This document shows positions 33,993-43,491 of a DNA stretch of 64,000 bases, piece by piece. Both the position numbers and the translations under genes were made by a program. Every line of letters begins with the position of its first letter. Positions within the stretch are counted from its first letter, which is position 1. The DNA is from Kitasatospora aureofaciens. Lineage in GTDB: Bacteria > Actinomycetota > Actinomycetes > Streptomycetales > Streptomycetaceae. The stretch covers positions 288,216 to 352,215 of the forward strand of contig NZ_JPRF03000065.1 in assembly GCF_001188955.3 (NCBI RefSeq). Direction: 5' to 3'. A model generated the notes under the pieces. That model had not been told where the DNA came from. It ran no database searches and saw only the letters and a program-made list of their open reading frames with translations.

Positions 33993-35729
33993 GTGGTCAC
34001 CACCGCCCCCACCCGCCGGGCCGCCCGCGCGGCCGGCGCACTCGCCGCCTCCGCGGCCCTCGCACTCTCGCTCGCCGGGACCCTCGGCGCCCCCGCCGCC
34101 CAGGCCTCCCCGCCCGCGAACAACGGCAAGGACGTCACCGCCACCCTCTTCGAGTGGCGCTTCGACTCGGTCGCCCAGGCCTGCACCACCACCCTCGGCC
34201 CCAAGGGCTACGGCTTCGTCGAGGTCTCGCCGCCCCAGGAGCACATCCAGGGCCCGCAGTGGTGGACCTCCTACCAGCCCGTCAGCTACCAGATCGCCGG
34301 ACGGCTCGGCGACCGGGCCTCCTTCAAGAACATGGTCGACACCTGCCACGCGGCCGGGGTCAAGGTGATCGCCGACGCGGTGATCAACCACATGTCGGCC
34401 GGCTCCGGCACCGGAACCGGCGGCACGGTGTACACCAAGTACAACTACCCCGGCACCTACCGGGACGCGGACTTCCACACCTGCCGCCAGCCGATCACCA
34501 ACTACCAGGACCGCACCAACGTGCAGGACTGCGAGCTGGTCAACCTCGCGGACCTGGACACCGGCAGCGCCTCCGTCCAGACCACCATCGCCCACTACCT
34601 GGACGACCTCGGCTCGCTCGGCGTCGACGGCTACCGGATCGACGCCGCCAAGCACATCGCCGCCACCGACCTGGCCGCCATCAAGGCCCGGATGGCCAAC
34701 CCCAACGCCTACTGGGTGCAGGAGGTCATCTACGGCGCCGGCGAACCGATCCAGCCCACCGAGTACACCGGCAACGGCGACGTCGACGAGTTCCGGGTCG
34801 GCACCGACCTCAAGCGCGTCTTCACCAGCGACAAGCTCGCCAACCTCGGCAACTGGGGCGCCTCCTGGGGCTACCTGCCGAGCAACCAGGCGCGCAGCTT
34901 CGTCGACAACTGGGACACCGAGCGCAACGGTTCCACCCTCAACTACACCTACGGCAACACCTACACACTGGCCAACGTCTTCCTGCTGGCCTCCACGTAC
35001 GGCTCGCCCAACATCTACTCCGGCTACAGCTTCAGCAACAACGACGACGGCCCGCCGAACGGCGGCACCGTCAACGCCTGCTACCAGGACGGCTGGAACT
35101 GCACCCACGCCTGGCGGCAGATCGCCAACATGGTCGGCTTCCGCAACGCCGTAGCGGGCACCGGGGTGACCGACTGGTGGTCCGACGGAAACAACGCGAT
35201 CGCCTTCGGCCGGGGCAACCGGGGCTACGTCGCGATCAACCACGAGGGCGGCGCGATCACCCGGACCTTCCAGACCGGGCTGCCGGCCGGGACGTACTGC
35301 GACGTCCAGCACGGCGACCCGCAGCCGGGCGGCGGCTGCACCGGCCCGACGTACCAGGTCGGCGCCAACGGGCAGTTCACCGCGACGGTCGGCGCGGGCG
35401 ACGCGGTCGCGCTGTACGTCCAGCCGGGTACGACGGTCTCCGGCGCCTCGTTCAACGTCAACGCGACCACCGCGTACGGACAGAGCGTCTACGTGGTCGG
35501 CGACGTCCCGGCGCTCGGCGGCTGGGACCCGGCCAAGGCGCTGCCGCTCTCCTCGGCCGGCTACCCCGTCTGGTCGCTCGCGCTCTCGCTGCCGGGCGGC
35601 ACGTCCTTCCAGTACAAGTACGTCATCAAGGACGCGGGCGGGGCGGTGACCTGGGAGTCCGGCGCCAACCGGACGGCGACCGCACCGGGCTCGGGGAACG
35701 TCACGCTGAACGACACCTGGCGGCCGTAG
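33993..35729 (+). CDS. Secreted alpha-amylase, GH13 with C-terminal CBM20
   Basis: 578 residues; GTG 33993 with GGAG upstream. Signal peptide (about 1-38, ending AQASPP). The GH13 domain (about 45-470) is of the actinobacterial/animal type (TATLFEWRFDSVAQAC ... YGFVEVSPPQEH), with nucleophile D217 in DGYRIDAAKH and acid E244 in WVQEVIYG. The CBM20 starch-binding domain spans about 480-578 (VVGDVPALGGWDP ... NDTWRP). It degrades starch outside the cell, probably co-regulated with the amylopullulanase. A hairpin follows. Confidence 0.96.
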   Translation: MVTTAPTRRAARAAGALAASAALALSLAGTLGAPAAQASPPANNGKDVTATLFEWRFDSVAQACTTTLGPKGYGFVEVSPPQEHIQGPQWWTSYQPVSYQIAGRLGDRASFKNMVDTCHAAGVKVIADAVINHMSAGSGTGTGGTVYTKYNYPGTYRDADFHTCRQPITNYQDRTNVQDCELVNLADLDTGSASVQTTIAHYLDDLGSLGVDGYRIDAAKHIAATDLAAIKARMANPNAYWVQEVIYGAGEPIQPTEYTGNGDVDEFRVGTDLKRVFTSDKLANLGNWGASWGYLPSNQARSFVDNWDTERNGSTLNYTYGNTYTLANVFLLASTYGSPNIYSGYSFSNNDDGPPNGGTVNACYQDGWNCTHAWRQIANMVGFRNAVAGTGVTDWWSDGNNAIAFGRGNRGYVAINHEGGAITRTFQTGLPAGTYCDVQHGDPQPGGGCTGPTYQVGANGQFTATVGAGDAVALYVQPGTTVSGASFNVNATTAYGQSVYVVGDVPALGGWDPAKALPLSSAGYPVWSLALSLPGGTSFQYKYVIKDAGGAVTWESGANRTATAPGSGNVTLNDTWRP

Positions 35730-35746
35730 GGCCCTCCGCGCCCGGA

Positions 35747-35775
35747 ACCCCCGTCAGCCGTGGACTGACGGGGGT
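35747..35775 (+). terminator. Terminator of the alpha-amylase gene
   Basis: Perfect 11-bp stem (ACCCCCGTCAG and complement) with a 7-nt loop, 17 bp after the stop codon. Confidence 0.8.
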
Positions 35776-35841
35776 CCCCCGTGGGGATGGCCGCACCGTC
35801 GCAAACCCCCCGGAAGAGGGCGGCGCTGCCACCATCGCGGG

Positions 35842-36066
35842 ATGAGAACCACCCCCCTCGTCCTGGACCTCGAACTCTGCGGCGGCCGTTGGGACGGCCA
35901 CCGCAAGCGCGTCAACGCCGCCGCCCCGCCGCCCGCGCTGCGTATGGTGCTGCGCGCCGAACTGCCCGTCGCCGAGAACGGCGAGTACTGGCCGACCACC
36001 AGCGTCTACCGGCTGGACGAGGAGAACGGCGCCGCGCTGCGGTACCGCTACTCCCACGACGAGTGA
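35842..36066 (+). CDS. Small conserved-type hypothetical protein
   Basis: 74 residues starting MRTTPLVLDLELCGGRWDG and ending RYRYSHDE. Acidic, no membrane segment or signal peptide. No domain recognised. ATG 35842 has only a weak ribosome site. Codon use matches the neighbours. It is convergent with the SDR gene. Confidence 0.55.
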   Translation: MRTTPLVLDLELCGGRWDGHRKRVNAAAPPPALRMVLRAELPVAENGEYWPTTSVYRLDEENGAALRYRYSHDE

Positions 36067-36081
36067 GCCGGCCCCGTTCCG

Positions 36082-36834
36082 TCAGCCCCGCCCGATGTAC
36101 GGCATGGCGGTCGCCATCACCGTGGCGAACTGGACGTTGGCCTCCAGCGGCAGCCCGGCCATGTGCCGGACGGTGCGCGCCACGTCCGCCACGTCCATGG
36201 TCGGCTCCGGCACGATCCGGCCGTCCGCCTGCCGCGCCCCCGCGCCCATCGCGGCCGTCATGTCGGTCGCCGCGTTGCCGATGTCGATCTGCCCGCAGGC
36301 GATCCGGTACGGGCGGCCGTCCAGCGACAGCGACCTGGTCAGGCCGGTGACCGCGTGCTTGGTCGCGGTGTAGGCGATCGAGTGTGGGCGCGGGACGTGC
36401 GCGGAGATCGAGCCGTTGTTGATGATCCGGCCGCCCTGCGGGTCCTGGTCCTTCATCTGCCGGAAGGCGGCGCGGGCGCAGAGGAAGGCGCCGGTCAGGT
36501 TGAGGTCGACCACCGCCCGCCAGTCCTCGACCGCCAGCTCCTCCACCGGGACGGCCGGGCCGAAGGTGCCGGCGTTGTTGAACAGCAGGTCCACCCGGCC
36601 GTGGCGCTCGGCGGCGGTGGCGAACAGCGCGTCCACCGCGGCCGGGTCGGTGACGTCGGTCGGCACCACCTCGGCGGGCAGGGTGCCCGCCGGGAACGCG
36701 TCGGCCGTCTCCCGCAGCCGCTCGGCCCGGCGACCGGCCAGCACCAGCCGCCAGCCGGCCGCGGCCAGTTCGACCGCGACGGCCCTGCCGATGCCGCTGC
36801 CGGCTCCGGTGACGACGGCGACCTGCTCGATCAT
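36082..36834 (-). CDS. Short-chain dehydrogenase/reductase
   Basis: 250 residues from ATG 36834 (GAGGAG 6 nt upstream). Classical SDR: TGAGSGIGRA cofactor loop (about 9-18), NNAGTFG, catalytic YTATK and a serine in NNGSISAH. It oxidises or reduces a carbonyl/alcohol with NAD(P); the substrate cannot be told. Its neighbours are unrelated genes. Confidence 0.85.
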   Translation of the reverse strand: MIEQVAVVTGAGSGIGRAVAVELAAAGWRLVLAGRRAERLRETADAFPAGTLPAEVVPTDVTDPAAVDALFATAAERHGRVDLLFNNAGTFGPAVPVEELAVEDWRAVVDLNLTGAFLCARAAFRQMKDQDPQGGRIINNGSISAHVPRPHSIAYTATKHAVTGLTRSLSLDGRPYRIACGQIDIGNAATDMTAAMGAGARQADGRIVPEPTMDVADVARTVRHMAGLPLEANVQFATVMATAMPYIGRG

Positions 36835-37266
36835 GGCACTCTCCTCGGTGGGCCGGTCCGGTGGCTCGGCACCGGTACGGTCACGCTCCGCTGGTCGGCG
36901 CCGGAGGCGTGTTGAGGAGATCGTTCCGGATGTGGGGGCCGCCGTCACTGGTCAAAGCACCCAAAATCCGGACGGCTGGGCAGGCCGGCGCCCGTGGCCC
37001 CCGCCGACCGGCCCCCGCCGACCGGCGGGAGCGGTGAAGGGCTTTACCTGATCACGAACAAACATTGGATTCCCGGTGGCCGCCTCGCAACCGGGCGACC
37101 CCGGCCCACGTCATAAGATCGCAGGAAGGTGCGCCTCCGCGAGGGACGGCGCTCCAACGCTCCGGGGGACCGCACAGTGCAGCGCCCCCGGGCCTGTCCG
37201 GCCCCACCGGGGGGCCGCCGCCCGGTCAGACGTACCGGGCGCGACATCGGTCGGAGAGTCCTCACC
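36835..37266. other. 432-bp gap between the SDR and the lipoprotein esterase
   Basis: Divergent promoters. It holds two tandem CCCCGCCGACCGG copies near 37001-37026, a short AT-rich patch (37030-37075) and a TAAGAT hexamer at 37114-37119, which is a possible -10. No gene is supported. Confidence 0.45.
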
Positions 37267-38328
37267 GTGCTTAGGCAGTCGTCCCGTTCCCGTGCCGTCC
37301 TGACCGGCGCCGCCGTGCTCACCCTGGCCGCCTCGCTCGCGGCCTGCGGGGGTTCCGACGACGGCAAGGGCAAGAGCTCCTCGGCCGACGGCACCCCGGC
37401 GGCGACCGCCGGTACGGGCACTCCGGCCGCCACGGGCAGCGCGGCCCCGGGCACGCCCACCGCCGAGCAGCCCACCCCGGCCAACGGGAAGGTGCTGATG
37501 CCGACCGGACCGGCCGCCAACCTCAGCAAGGTCCGGGACACCGCCGCCGGCCCGATCATGATGACCAAGGTGACCGGCGCGAAGTCCGGCGTCACCGGCC
37601 AGGTCTGGGTCTGGCTGCCGCCCGAGTACAACGACCCCAAGTTCGCCAAGACCGGCTTCCCGGTGCTCACCCTCTACGCGGGCGGCCAGAGCAACGGTTA
37701 CAACACCTGGACCGACAACCAGCTGCCGATCCAGGAGGTGGACGAGCAGCTGGTCAAGCAGGGCAAGGCCCACCCGTTCATCATGATCATGCCGGTGCAG
37801 AACTTCAACAGCGACGAGAAGAACGCGCTGGACTGCTCCGACATCCCGGGCCAGCCGAAGATGGGCACCTGGATGGCCGAGGACATCCCGGCCTGGGTGC
37901 GCGCCAACTTCCGCACCCTGCAGGGCCGCGACAGCTGGGGCGTCATGGGCGCCTCCACCGGCGGCTTCTGCAGCGCCAAGCTCGCCCTGCAGTACCCGAA
38001 CGTCTACAAGGCCGCCGTACCGATCGACGGCTACTTCATCCCCGACTCCGGGCTGTGGAAGGGCCACGACGCCGAGAAGGCCGCCAACAACCCGAACCTG
38101 CTGGTCACCCAGGGCAAGGCCGACGTGAAGATGTACGTCACCGCGGGCGGCGCCAACGGCTACGAGAAGGAAGTGGTCAAGAGCTGGGTGGCCAAGGCCG
38201 TCGCCCCGGTGTCCATCCAGTACTACGAGCAGCCGGGTGGCAAGCACCTGACCTCGGACTTCAAGAAGATGATCCCGGACACGCTGCAGTGGCTCAGCGC
38301 CAACCTGGCGGGCCCGGCCTCCGACTGA
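37267..38328 (+). CDS. Lipoprotein esterase of the alpha/beta-hydrolase (esterase D / antigen 85-like) type
   Basis: 353 residues from GTG 37267 (GGAGAG upstream). Lipoprotein signal with lipobox SLAAC near residues 23-27, then a Ser/Thr/Pro/Ala linker to about 75. The hydrolase domain has VWVWLPPEYNDP and the nucleophile elbow GASTGGFCS. Catalytic histidine is probably in PGGKHLTSD near the C-terminus. It is anchored outside the membrane and cleaves an ester; the substrate is unknown. Confidence 0.85.
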   Translation: MLRQSSRSRAVLTGAAVLTLAASLAACGGSDDGKGKSSSADGTPAATAGTGTPAATGSAAPGTPTAEQPTPANGKVLMPTGPAANLSKVRDTAAGPIMMTKVTGAKSGVTGQVWVWLPPEYNDPKFAKTGFPVLTLYAGGQSNGYNTWTDNQLPIQEVDEQLVKQGKAHPFIMIMPVQNFNSDEKNALDCSDIPGQPKMGTWMAEDIPAWVRANFRTLQGRDSWGVMGASTGGFCSAKLALQYPNVYKAAVPIDGYFIPDSGLWKGHDAEKAANNPNLLVTQGKADVKMYVTAGGANGYEKEVVKSWVAKAVAPVSIQYYEQPGGKHLTSDFKKMIPDTLQWLSANLAGPASD

Positions 38329-38502
38329 CCGGAACGGCACCCGGTCCCGCTCCTCCGGCGGGAGCGGCCGGAGCCCGCGCGCAGGCCCGTGACCTGCGCG
38401 TCAATCGGACATTGATTCGCTTCTGATCGACTACGAGCACCTTGGATGGGGCGGTTCTCACCGGCCGCCCCGTCCGCCTCGCCACGTCGTGAAGAGAGTG
38501 CC

Positions 38503-39300
38503 ATGCCGATCCATCTGCTGCCCCAGCCCGCCCCCTCCGTCCCCGCGCAGGCAGGGTCAGGGGTCGACTCCCGGGGCGCGGACGCGTACGGGCCGGCCAC
38601 GGACGAGGAGCCGTTCACCGTCCGGTTCGCCGGACTCCGGCTGGTGCACGCCGCGCTGCGCCGGGACCTCGCCCGACTGCCCAACGCGCTGCGGCTGCTC
38701 CAGCCCGACGAGGAGGACAAGGGCGAGGCGCTGCTGCGGCACTGGACCTTCATGACCGCGATGCTGACCTGCCACCACGAGCAGCAGGACACCCGGATCT
38801 GGCCGATCGTGCGGCGCTTCGCCCCCGAGCTGCGGCTGCTGCTCAACTGGCTGGAGGCCGACCACCACAACCTCGACCACTCCTTCACCCGGGTCACCAC
38901 CCTGGTCCGGATCGCCAGCCGGGACACCGGCAGCGCCTGGCCGGTCGCGTACGCGATGGAGGACCTGGCGGCCCGGCTGGAGACCCACCTGCGGATCGAG
39001 GAGCGGCAGTTGCTGCCCCGAATGGACCGGGTGGTCACCGACAGCTCCCGGCTCGGCGGCCTGGGCGAACTGCTCGACCTGCTGCGCTCGGCGGACGGCC
39101 CGGGGACGGCGGACGCGTTGGCCTGGCTGCTGGACGGTGTCGACCCGGCGCAGGTAGAGCGGCTGCTCGCCGAGTGCGACGACGACGTGGCCCGCAACTG
39201 GCCGCACTGGCAGGCGACCTACCAGCGCTGCACCGCGCCGCTTTGGGGGCCGGCGGGCGGCGGCGCGACCGACGGCAGCCTGGGGAGCCTCGTCGACTGA
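38503..39300 (+). CDS. Hemerythrin-like domain protein
   Basis: 265 residues from ATG 38503 with GAAGAGAG upstream. A helical domain (about 40-200) carries spaced histidines and glutamates (LVHAALRRDL, TCHHEQQD, EADHHNLDHSF, ETHLRIEERQLLP), the di-iron pattern of hemerythrin HHE proteins. Such proteins bind O2 or sense redox or NO. No operon partner; preceded by an AT-rich stretch (38396-38440) likely to hold the promoter. Confidence 0.85.
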   Translation: MPIHLLPQPAPSVPAQAGSGVDSRGADAYGPATDEEPFTVRFAGLRLVHAALRRDLARLPNALRLLQPDEEDKGEALLRHWTFMTAMLTCHHEQQDTRIWPIVRRFAPELRLLLNWLEADHHNLDHSFTRVTTLVRIASRDTGSAWPVAYAMEDLAARLETHLRIEERQLLPRMDRVVTDSSRLGGLGELLDLLRSADGPGTADALAWLLDGVDPAQVERLLAECDDDVARNWPHWQATYQRCTAPLWGPAGGGATDGSLGSLVD

Positions 39301-39457
39301 GCGCGGTTCTTCGCGGGCCGTCGATCTACGCGCGTGGCACGTGTCGCTGGCATATACCCGCCGGGGAAACGGCGGTGTCGAGGTGACCCCGCGCAAGGGG
39401 GACGAGGGCGGACCCTGCGCCGAGCCGCACGTCGACCGCTGACCGCCCGCAGTTCCG

Positions 39458-40105
<648 letters not shown>

Positions 40106-40111
40106 GCCCGG

Positions 40112-40134
40112 ATCCTCGCACCCGCCACTGACAA
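40112..40134 (-). promoter_or_regulatory. RecA-independent DNA-damage promoter (PafBC-type), DUF6891 gene
   Basis: TTGTCAGTG-N8-GAGGAT on the minus strand, ending 6 nt before the ATG. It fits the RecA-NDp consensus tTGTCRGTG-N8-TAnnnT known from mycobacteria, apart from the first T of the -10. Confidence 0.75.
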
Positions 40135-40162
40135 TACCGGGCCGCACGCCCCGCCGGTGCGC

Positions 40163-40168
40163 TACCGT
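40163..40168 (+). promoter_or_regulatory. -10 hexamer of a leaderless DUF1152 transcript
   Basis: TACCGT ends 6 nt before GTG 40175, with no ribosome site. The same hexamer and spacing occur before the DUF2510 gene at 61483. Confidence 0.5.
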
Positions 40169-40174
40169 CCGCCG

Positions 40175-41137
40175 GTGACCTCTCTGCTGCAACCCCCGCT
40201 GATCACCAGGCTCCTGGCCGCCGAGCGCATCCTGGTCGCCGGAGCCGGCGGCGGCTTCGACGTGTACGCCGGACTGCCGATCGCCCTCGCCCTGCGCGCC
40301 GCGGGCAAGGAGGTGCACCTGGCCAACCTCTCCTTCACCCACCTCTACGGCCTGCCCGGCGAGGTCTGGCAGGAGCCCGACGTGGCCAGGATCGAACCGG
40401 ACACCGCCGCCCCCGAGGGCTACTTCCCCGAACGCACCCTGGCCCGCTGGCTTCGGCTGCACGGTATGCCCGACACCGTGTGGGCCTTCCCGACGGTCGG
40501 CGTCCGACTGCTGCGCGAGGCCTACCGCAGACTCGTCGCCCACCTGGGCGTGGACGCGGTCCTGCTGGTGGACGGCGGCACCGACATCCTGATGCGCGGC
40601 GACGAGGCCGGGCTCGGTACCCCCGAGGAGGACATGGCCAGCCTGGCCGCGGTGGCGGGCCTGGCGGAGGTGCCCGAAAGGCTGGTCGCCTGCCTGGGCT
40701 TCGGCATCGACGCCCACCACGGCGTCAACCACGCCCTGGTGCTGGAGAACCTCGCCGCGATCGACCGGGCCGGCGGCTACCTCGGCGCCTTCTCCATCCC
40801 GCGCGGCAGCCGGGAGGGCGCGCTCTACCTGGACGCCGTCGAACACGCCCGGGCCGCCTTCCCTCAACACCCCAGCATCGTCAACGGCTCGGTGGCGGCG
40901 GCGCTGCGCGGCGAGTTCGGCGACGTGCGGTTCACCGAGCGGACCGGGAACGGCGAACTCTTCGTCAATCCGCTGATGACGCTCTACTTCGGCGTCACAG
41001 TCGAGGCGCTGGCCGCCGAGAACCGCTACCTGGACCGGCTGGAGCACACGGTGCTGACCCGGCAGATCAGCACCCTGATCGAGGAGTTCCGGGACGAGCT
41101 GCCCCGGCAGCGCCCGCCCCGGCAGTTCCCGCACTGA
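40175..41137 (+). CDS. DUF1152-family protein
   Basis: 320 residues from GTG 40175. It begins with a Rossmann-like glycine loop (ILVAGAGGGFDVYAGLPIALAL, about 19-40) and later has LLVDGGTDILMRGDE, features of the DUF1152 family. It looks cytosolic and may bind a nucleotide. Function unknown. Divergent from the DUF6891 gene with about 70 bp between starts, so damage induction could influence both. Confidence 0.8.
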   Translation: MTSLLQPPLITRLLAAERILVAGAGGGFDVYAGLPIALALRAAGKEVHLANLSFTHLYGLPGEVWQEPDVARIEPDTAAPEGYFPERTLARWLRLHGMPDTVWAFPTVGVRLLREAYRRLVAHLGVDAVLLVDGGTDILMRGDEAGLGTPEEDMASLAAVAGLAEVPERLVACLGFGIDAHHGVNHALVLENLAAIDRAGGYLGAFSIPRGSREGALYLDAVEHARAAFPQHPSIVNGSVAAALRGEFGDVRFTERTGNGELFVNPLMTLYFGVTVEALAAENRYLDRLEHTVLTRQISTLIEEFRDELPRQRPPRQFPH

Positions 41138-41167
41138 GCCGGACCGGGTGCCCGGGGAGCGGGGTGC

Positions 41168-41713
41168 TCAGGGAGCGGCGAGCCGGAACTCCAGGTTGCC
41201 GAACCGCACCTGGTCGCCCGGCCGCACCGGGATCCCGCCGGCGATCCGCCGCCCGTTCACATGGGTGCCGTTGGTCGACCCGAGGTCGTACAGCACCCAA
41301 CCGCCGTTCTCGTGCCGCAGTTCGGCGTGGTGCCGGGAGACCGAGGCGTCGTGCAGCCGCAGCCCCGAGCCGGGGATCCGTCCGATGGTCAACAGCCCCG
41401 CCCCGGCCTGCGGCAGGCTCAGCCCGGGCAGCCGCTCGCTGCGCCAGGCCCGGTTCAGCCGGTCGCCGAAGGCCGACACCCGGCCGACCGCCCGCAGCAC
41501 GAACCGCTCGACCGGCCCGCCGGTGGGCAGCCCGGCCACCGCCGCGTCCAACTCGCCGCGGCTGGTGGCCTGCAGGACGATGTCCATCCGGCCGAGGAAG
41601 GTGTCGTGCGACAGCCGGCCGCTGCCCGCGCCGTCCCGCAGCACTCCGAGCGCCTGGTCCCGTTCGGAGTCGGAGGGCCGGACGGCGCCGGTCGGGAACT
41701 CAGGCTGCGTCAT
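41168..41713 (-). CDS. DUF1707 plus FHA-domain protein
   Basis: 181 residues from ATG 41713. The N-terminal DUF1707 motif (VRPSDSERDQALGVLRDGAGSGRLS, DTFLGRMDIVLQA) precedes a linker and a forkhead-associated domain (IGRIPGSGLRLHDASVSRHHAEL ... DLGSTNGTHVNGRRI) with the phosphothreonine-binding R, S and N residues intact. It should read Ser/Thr-kinase signals. No kinase is adjacent. The ribosome site is weak. Confidence 0.85.
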   Translation of the reverse strand: MTQPEFPTGAVRPSDSERDQALGVLRDGAGSGRLSHDTFLGRMDIVLQATSRGELDAAVAGLPTGGPVERFVLRAVGRVSAFGDRLNRAWRSERLPGLSLPQAGAGLLTIGRIPGSGLRLHDASVSRHHAELRHENGGWVLYDLGSTNGTHVNGRRIAGGIPVRPGDQVRFGNLEFRLAAP

Positions 41714-41871
41714 GGCCCGATTGTCGGATCGACCGGCTGGGACTGTCCAGATCACGCCGCGGGCCGGCGCACGGTTCGTACGTCACTGAGCGACAGACGC
41801 CCGCTTCACCCGCGCGGTTCCAGCGCGGGTGCCAGCACCGTTCCAGTGCTGCCGGGGCGACGGACGACCCG

Positions 41872-42420
41872 TCAGGCCTTCCGGGCGGCCGCCAGGATCT
41901 TCTCCGTGGTGTGCAGGAACCGCGAGGTCACGGCGCCGCGGTACTGCCGGCCGAACATCTCCTTGGTGACCCACTTGCCGTCCTGGAGGTGGACCACGAT
42001 GTACGCGGCCCCCGGGTCGGCGCCGAGCACCTCGAAGTCGCCCTTTGCCGAGCGATGCGGAACGGCGAGTTCGGTCGGAAGCGGCTCGGAGAGGAAGGCG
42101 ATCACCAGCCGGACGTCCGGTGTCACCTCGACGCCCCGGAACGGTTCGGCGGCGAGCAGCTCGGCCACCTCGTCGACCGTCCGCAGCAGCACCGGCACCG
42201 GGTAGCCGAGCGAGCGCTCCAGGTGCTCCTCGATCCGCGCGGTGAGCGCGGCGCGGTCCGGCTCGTCCGTACTGAAGAAGACGTTCCCGCTCTGGATGTA
42301 CGAGCGGACGTTCCCCAGCCCCAGTTCGGCGAAGAGCGCCCGCAGCCGCTCCATCTTCACCGTCCGGCCGCCGACGTTGATGGCGCGCAGGAACGCGATG
42401 TACGTGGTCGTGGTGGTCAC
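41872..42420 (-). CDS. DUF1697-family protein under a DNA-damage promoter
   Basis: 182 residues from GTG 42420, beginning YIAFLRAINVGGRTVKMERLR and containing SYIQSGNVFF, which identify DUF1697. Function unknown. The start is 6 nt from the -10 of a PafBC-type promoter, so the mRNA should be leaderless. It diverges from a PPOX gene whose promoter mirrors it in a long inverted repeat. Confidence 0.85.
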   Translation of the reverse strand: MTTTTTYIAFLRAINVGGRTVKMERLRALFAELGLGNVRSYIQSGNVFFSTDEPDRAALTARIEEHLERSLGYPVPVLLRTVDEVAELLAAEPFRGVEVTPDVRLVIAFLSEPLPTELAVPHRSAKGDFEVLGADPGAAYIVVHLQDGKWVTKEMFGRQYRGAVTSRFLHTTEKILAAARKA

Positions 42421-42426
42421 CCCGCC

Positions 42427-42449
42427 AGTCTGGCACCGGCCACCGACAA
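42427..42449 (-). promoter_or_regulatory. RecA-independent DNA-damage promoter, DUF1697 gene
   Basis: TTGTCGGTG-N8-CAGACT on the minus strand, 6 nt before the GTG start. Near-identical, over 28 positions with 2 mismatches, to the promoter of the divergent PPOX gene. Confidence 0.75.
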
Positions 42450-42506
42450 CGCCCGCCCGCCGCTCACCGACGACGCCCGGCGCACGGCGTCGTTCGTGCC
42501 CGGCGG

Positions 42507-42529
42507 TTGTCGGTGCCGGGTGCCAGACT
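42507..42529 (+). promoter_or_regulatory. RecA-independent DNA-damage promoter, PPOX gene
   Basis: TTGTCGGTG-N8-CAGACT, 6 nt before ATG 42536. Third copy of the same architecture within 2.4 kb. Confidence 0.75.
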
Positions 42530-42535
42530 GGCGCC

Positions 42536-43006
42536 ATGGCTACCTGGGAGGATTTCGAGCAGGAGGCACCCGAACTCGCGGCCCTGGTGCGGGCCCGGTT
42601 CGAGGCCGAGAAGCACCACGTCCTGGCGACGCTGCGCAAGGACGGTTCACCCCGGGTCAGCGGCACGGAGGTCGACTTCGTCGGCGCCGACGTCTGGCTC
42701 GGGTCGATGTACGGCGCGGTCAAGGCGCGCGACCTCCAGCGGGACGGCCGCTTCGCGCTGCACGCGCACCCGGGGGGCGAGGCCATGACGGGCGGGGACT
42801 CCAAGCTCTCCGGCCGCGCGGTGGAGGTCACCGACGAGGCCGAGCTCGCCGCCTTCGCGGCGGACCTACCCGAGCCGCCTCCCAGCCCGTTCCACCTGTT
42901 CCGGCTGGACATCCAGCAGGTGGTGCACACCACGCTGGAGGGGGACGCCCTGTGGGTCCTCAACTGGCACCCCGGTCGGCCGGTGGAGAAGATCCAGCTC
43001 CACTGA
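42536..43006 (+). CDS. Pyridoxamine-5'-phosphate-oxidase-like (PPOX) protein, possibly F420- or flavin-binding
   Basis: 156 residues. Split beta-barrel signature: ARFEAEKHHVLATLRKDGSPRVSGTEVDFVGADVWLGSM, then AVKARDLQRDGRFALHAHP. The family binds FMN, F420 or haem and reduces or detoxifies small molecules. The DNA-damage promoter points to a stress role. The cofactor cannot be decided here. The mRNA is expected to be leaderless. Confidence 0.85.
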   Translation: MATWEDFEQEAPELAALVRARFEAEKHHVLATLRKDGSPRVSGTEVDFVGADVWLGSMYGAVKARDLQRDGRFALHAHPGGEAMTGGDSKLSGRAVEVTDEAELAAFAADLPEPPPSPFHLFRLDIQQVVHTTLEGDALWVLNWHPGRPVEKIQLH

Positions 43007-43029
43007 CCGCCGGACGGGCCGCAGGGGCC

Positions 43030-43395
43030 TCACGCGCCTTGCGGCAGAACGGACTTGAGCGCCTCGGGAGTCCGGGCCACGACGGCGTGCCCGTCGTCCG
43101 CGGTGATGATCGGGCGCTGGATCAGCACGGGGTGCTCGGCCATCGCCGCGATCCAGCGCGCCCGCTCGCCCGCCTCCCGGGGCCAGTCCTTCATCCCCAG
43201 GTCCTTCGCGACCTGCTCGTCGGTGCGGGTGATGTCCCAGGGCTCCAGGCCCAGCCGCTCCAGCACCTGCTCCAGCTCGGCCACGGTCGGCGTGTCCTCC
43301 AGGTAGCGCCGCACGGTGTACTCCACCCCGGCGGCGTCCAGCTCGGTGAGCGCCGTCCGGCACTTGCTGCAACGCGGGTTGATCCAGATCTCCAT
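43030..43395 (-). CDS. ArsC/Spx-family thioredoxin-fold protein (arsenate-reductase-like)
   Basis: 121 residues from ATG 43395. NPRCSKCRTAL near the N-terminus has the catalytic cysteine and CxxC, with IQRPI later providing the family arginine. Glutaredoxin-type ArsC or a YffB-like homologue. No arsenic-resistance genes lie nearby, so arsenate may not be the substrate. A TAAGCT hexamer lies 7 nt upstream of the start (43403-43408), suggesting a leaderless mRNA. Confidence 0.85.
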   Translation of the reverse strand: MEIWINPRCSKCRTALTELDAAGVEYTVRRYLEDTPTVAELEQVLERLGLEPWDITRTDEQVAKDLGMKDWPREAGERARWIAAMAEHPVLIQRPIITADDGHAVVARTPEALKSVLPQGA

Positions 43396-43491
43396 GCCCA
43401 CCAGCTTATCGAGGCTCCGGCCGACCCCCCGGTAGCGGGAACTCCGCCGGGCCCAACGGTGGTTCACGAACCAGGAGCCGGGACGTCGGAA

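Noticed and set aside
33968..34204. Coding frame on the minus strand over the start of the alpha-amylase gene
   Set aside because: Shadow of the signal peptide and N-terminal region; no ribosome site or motif.
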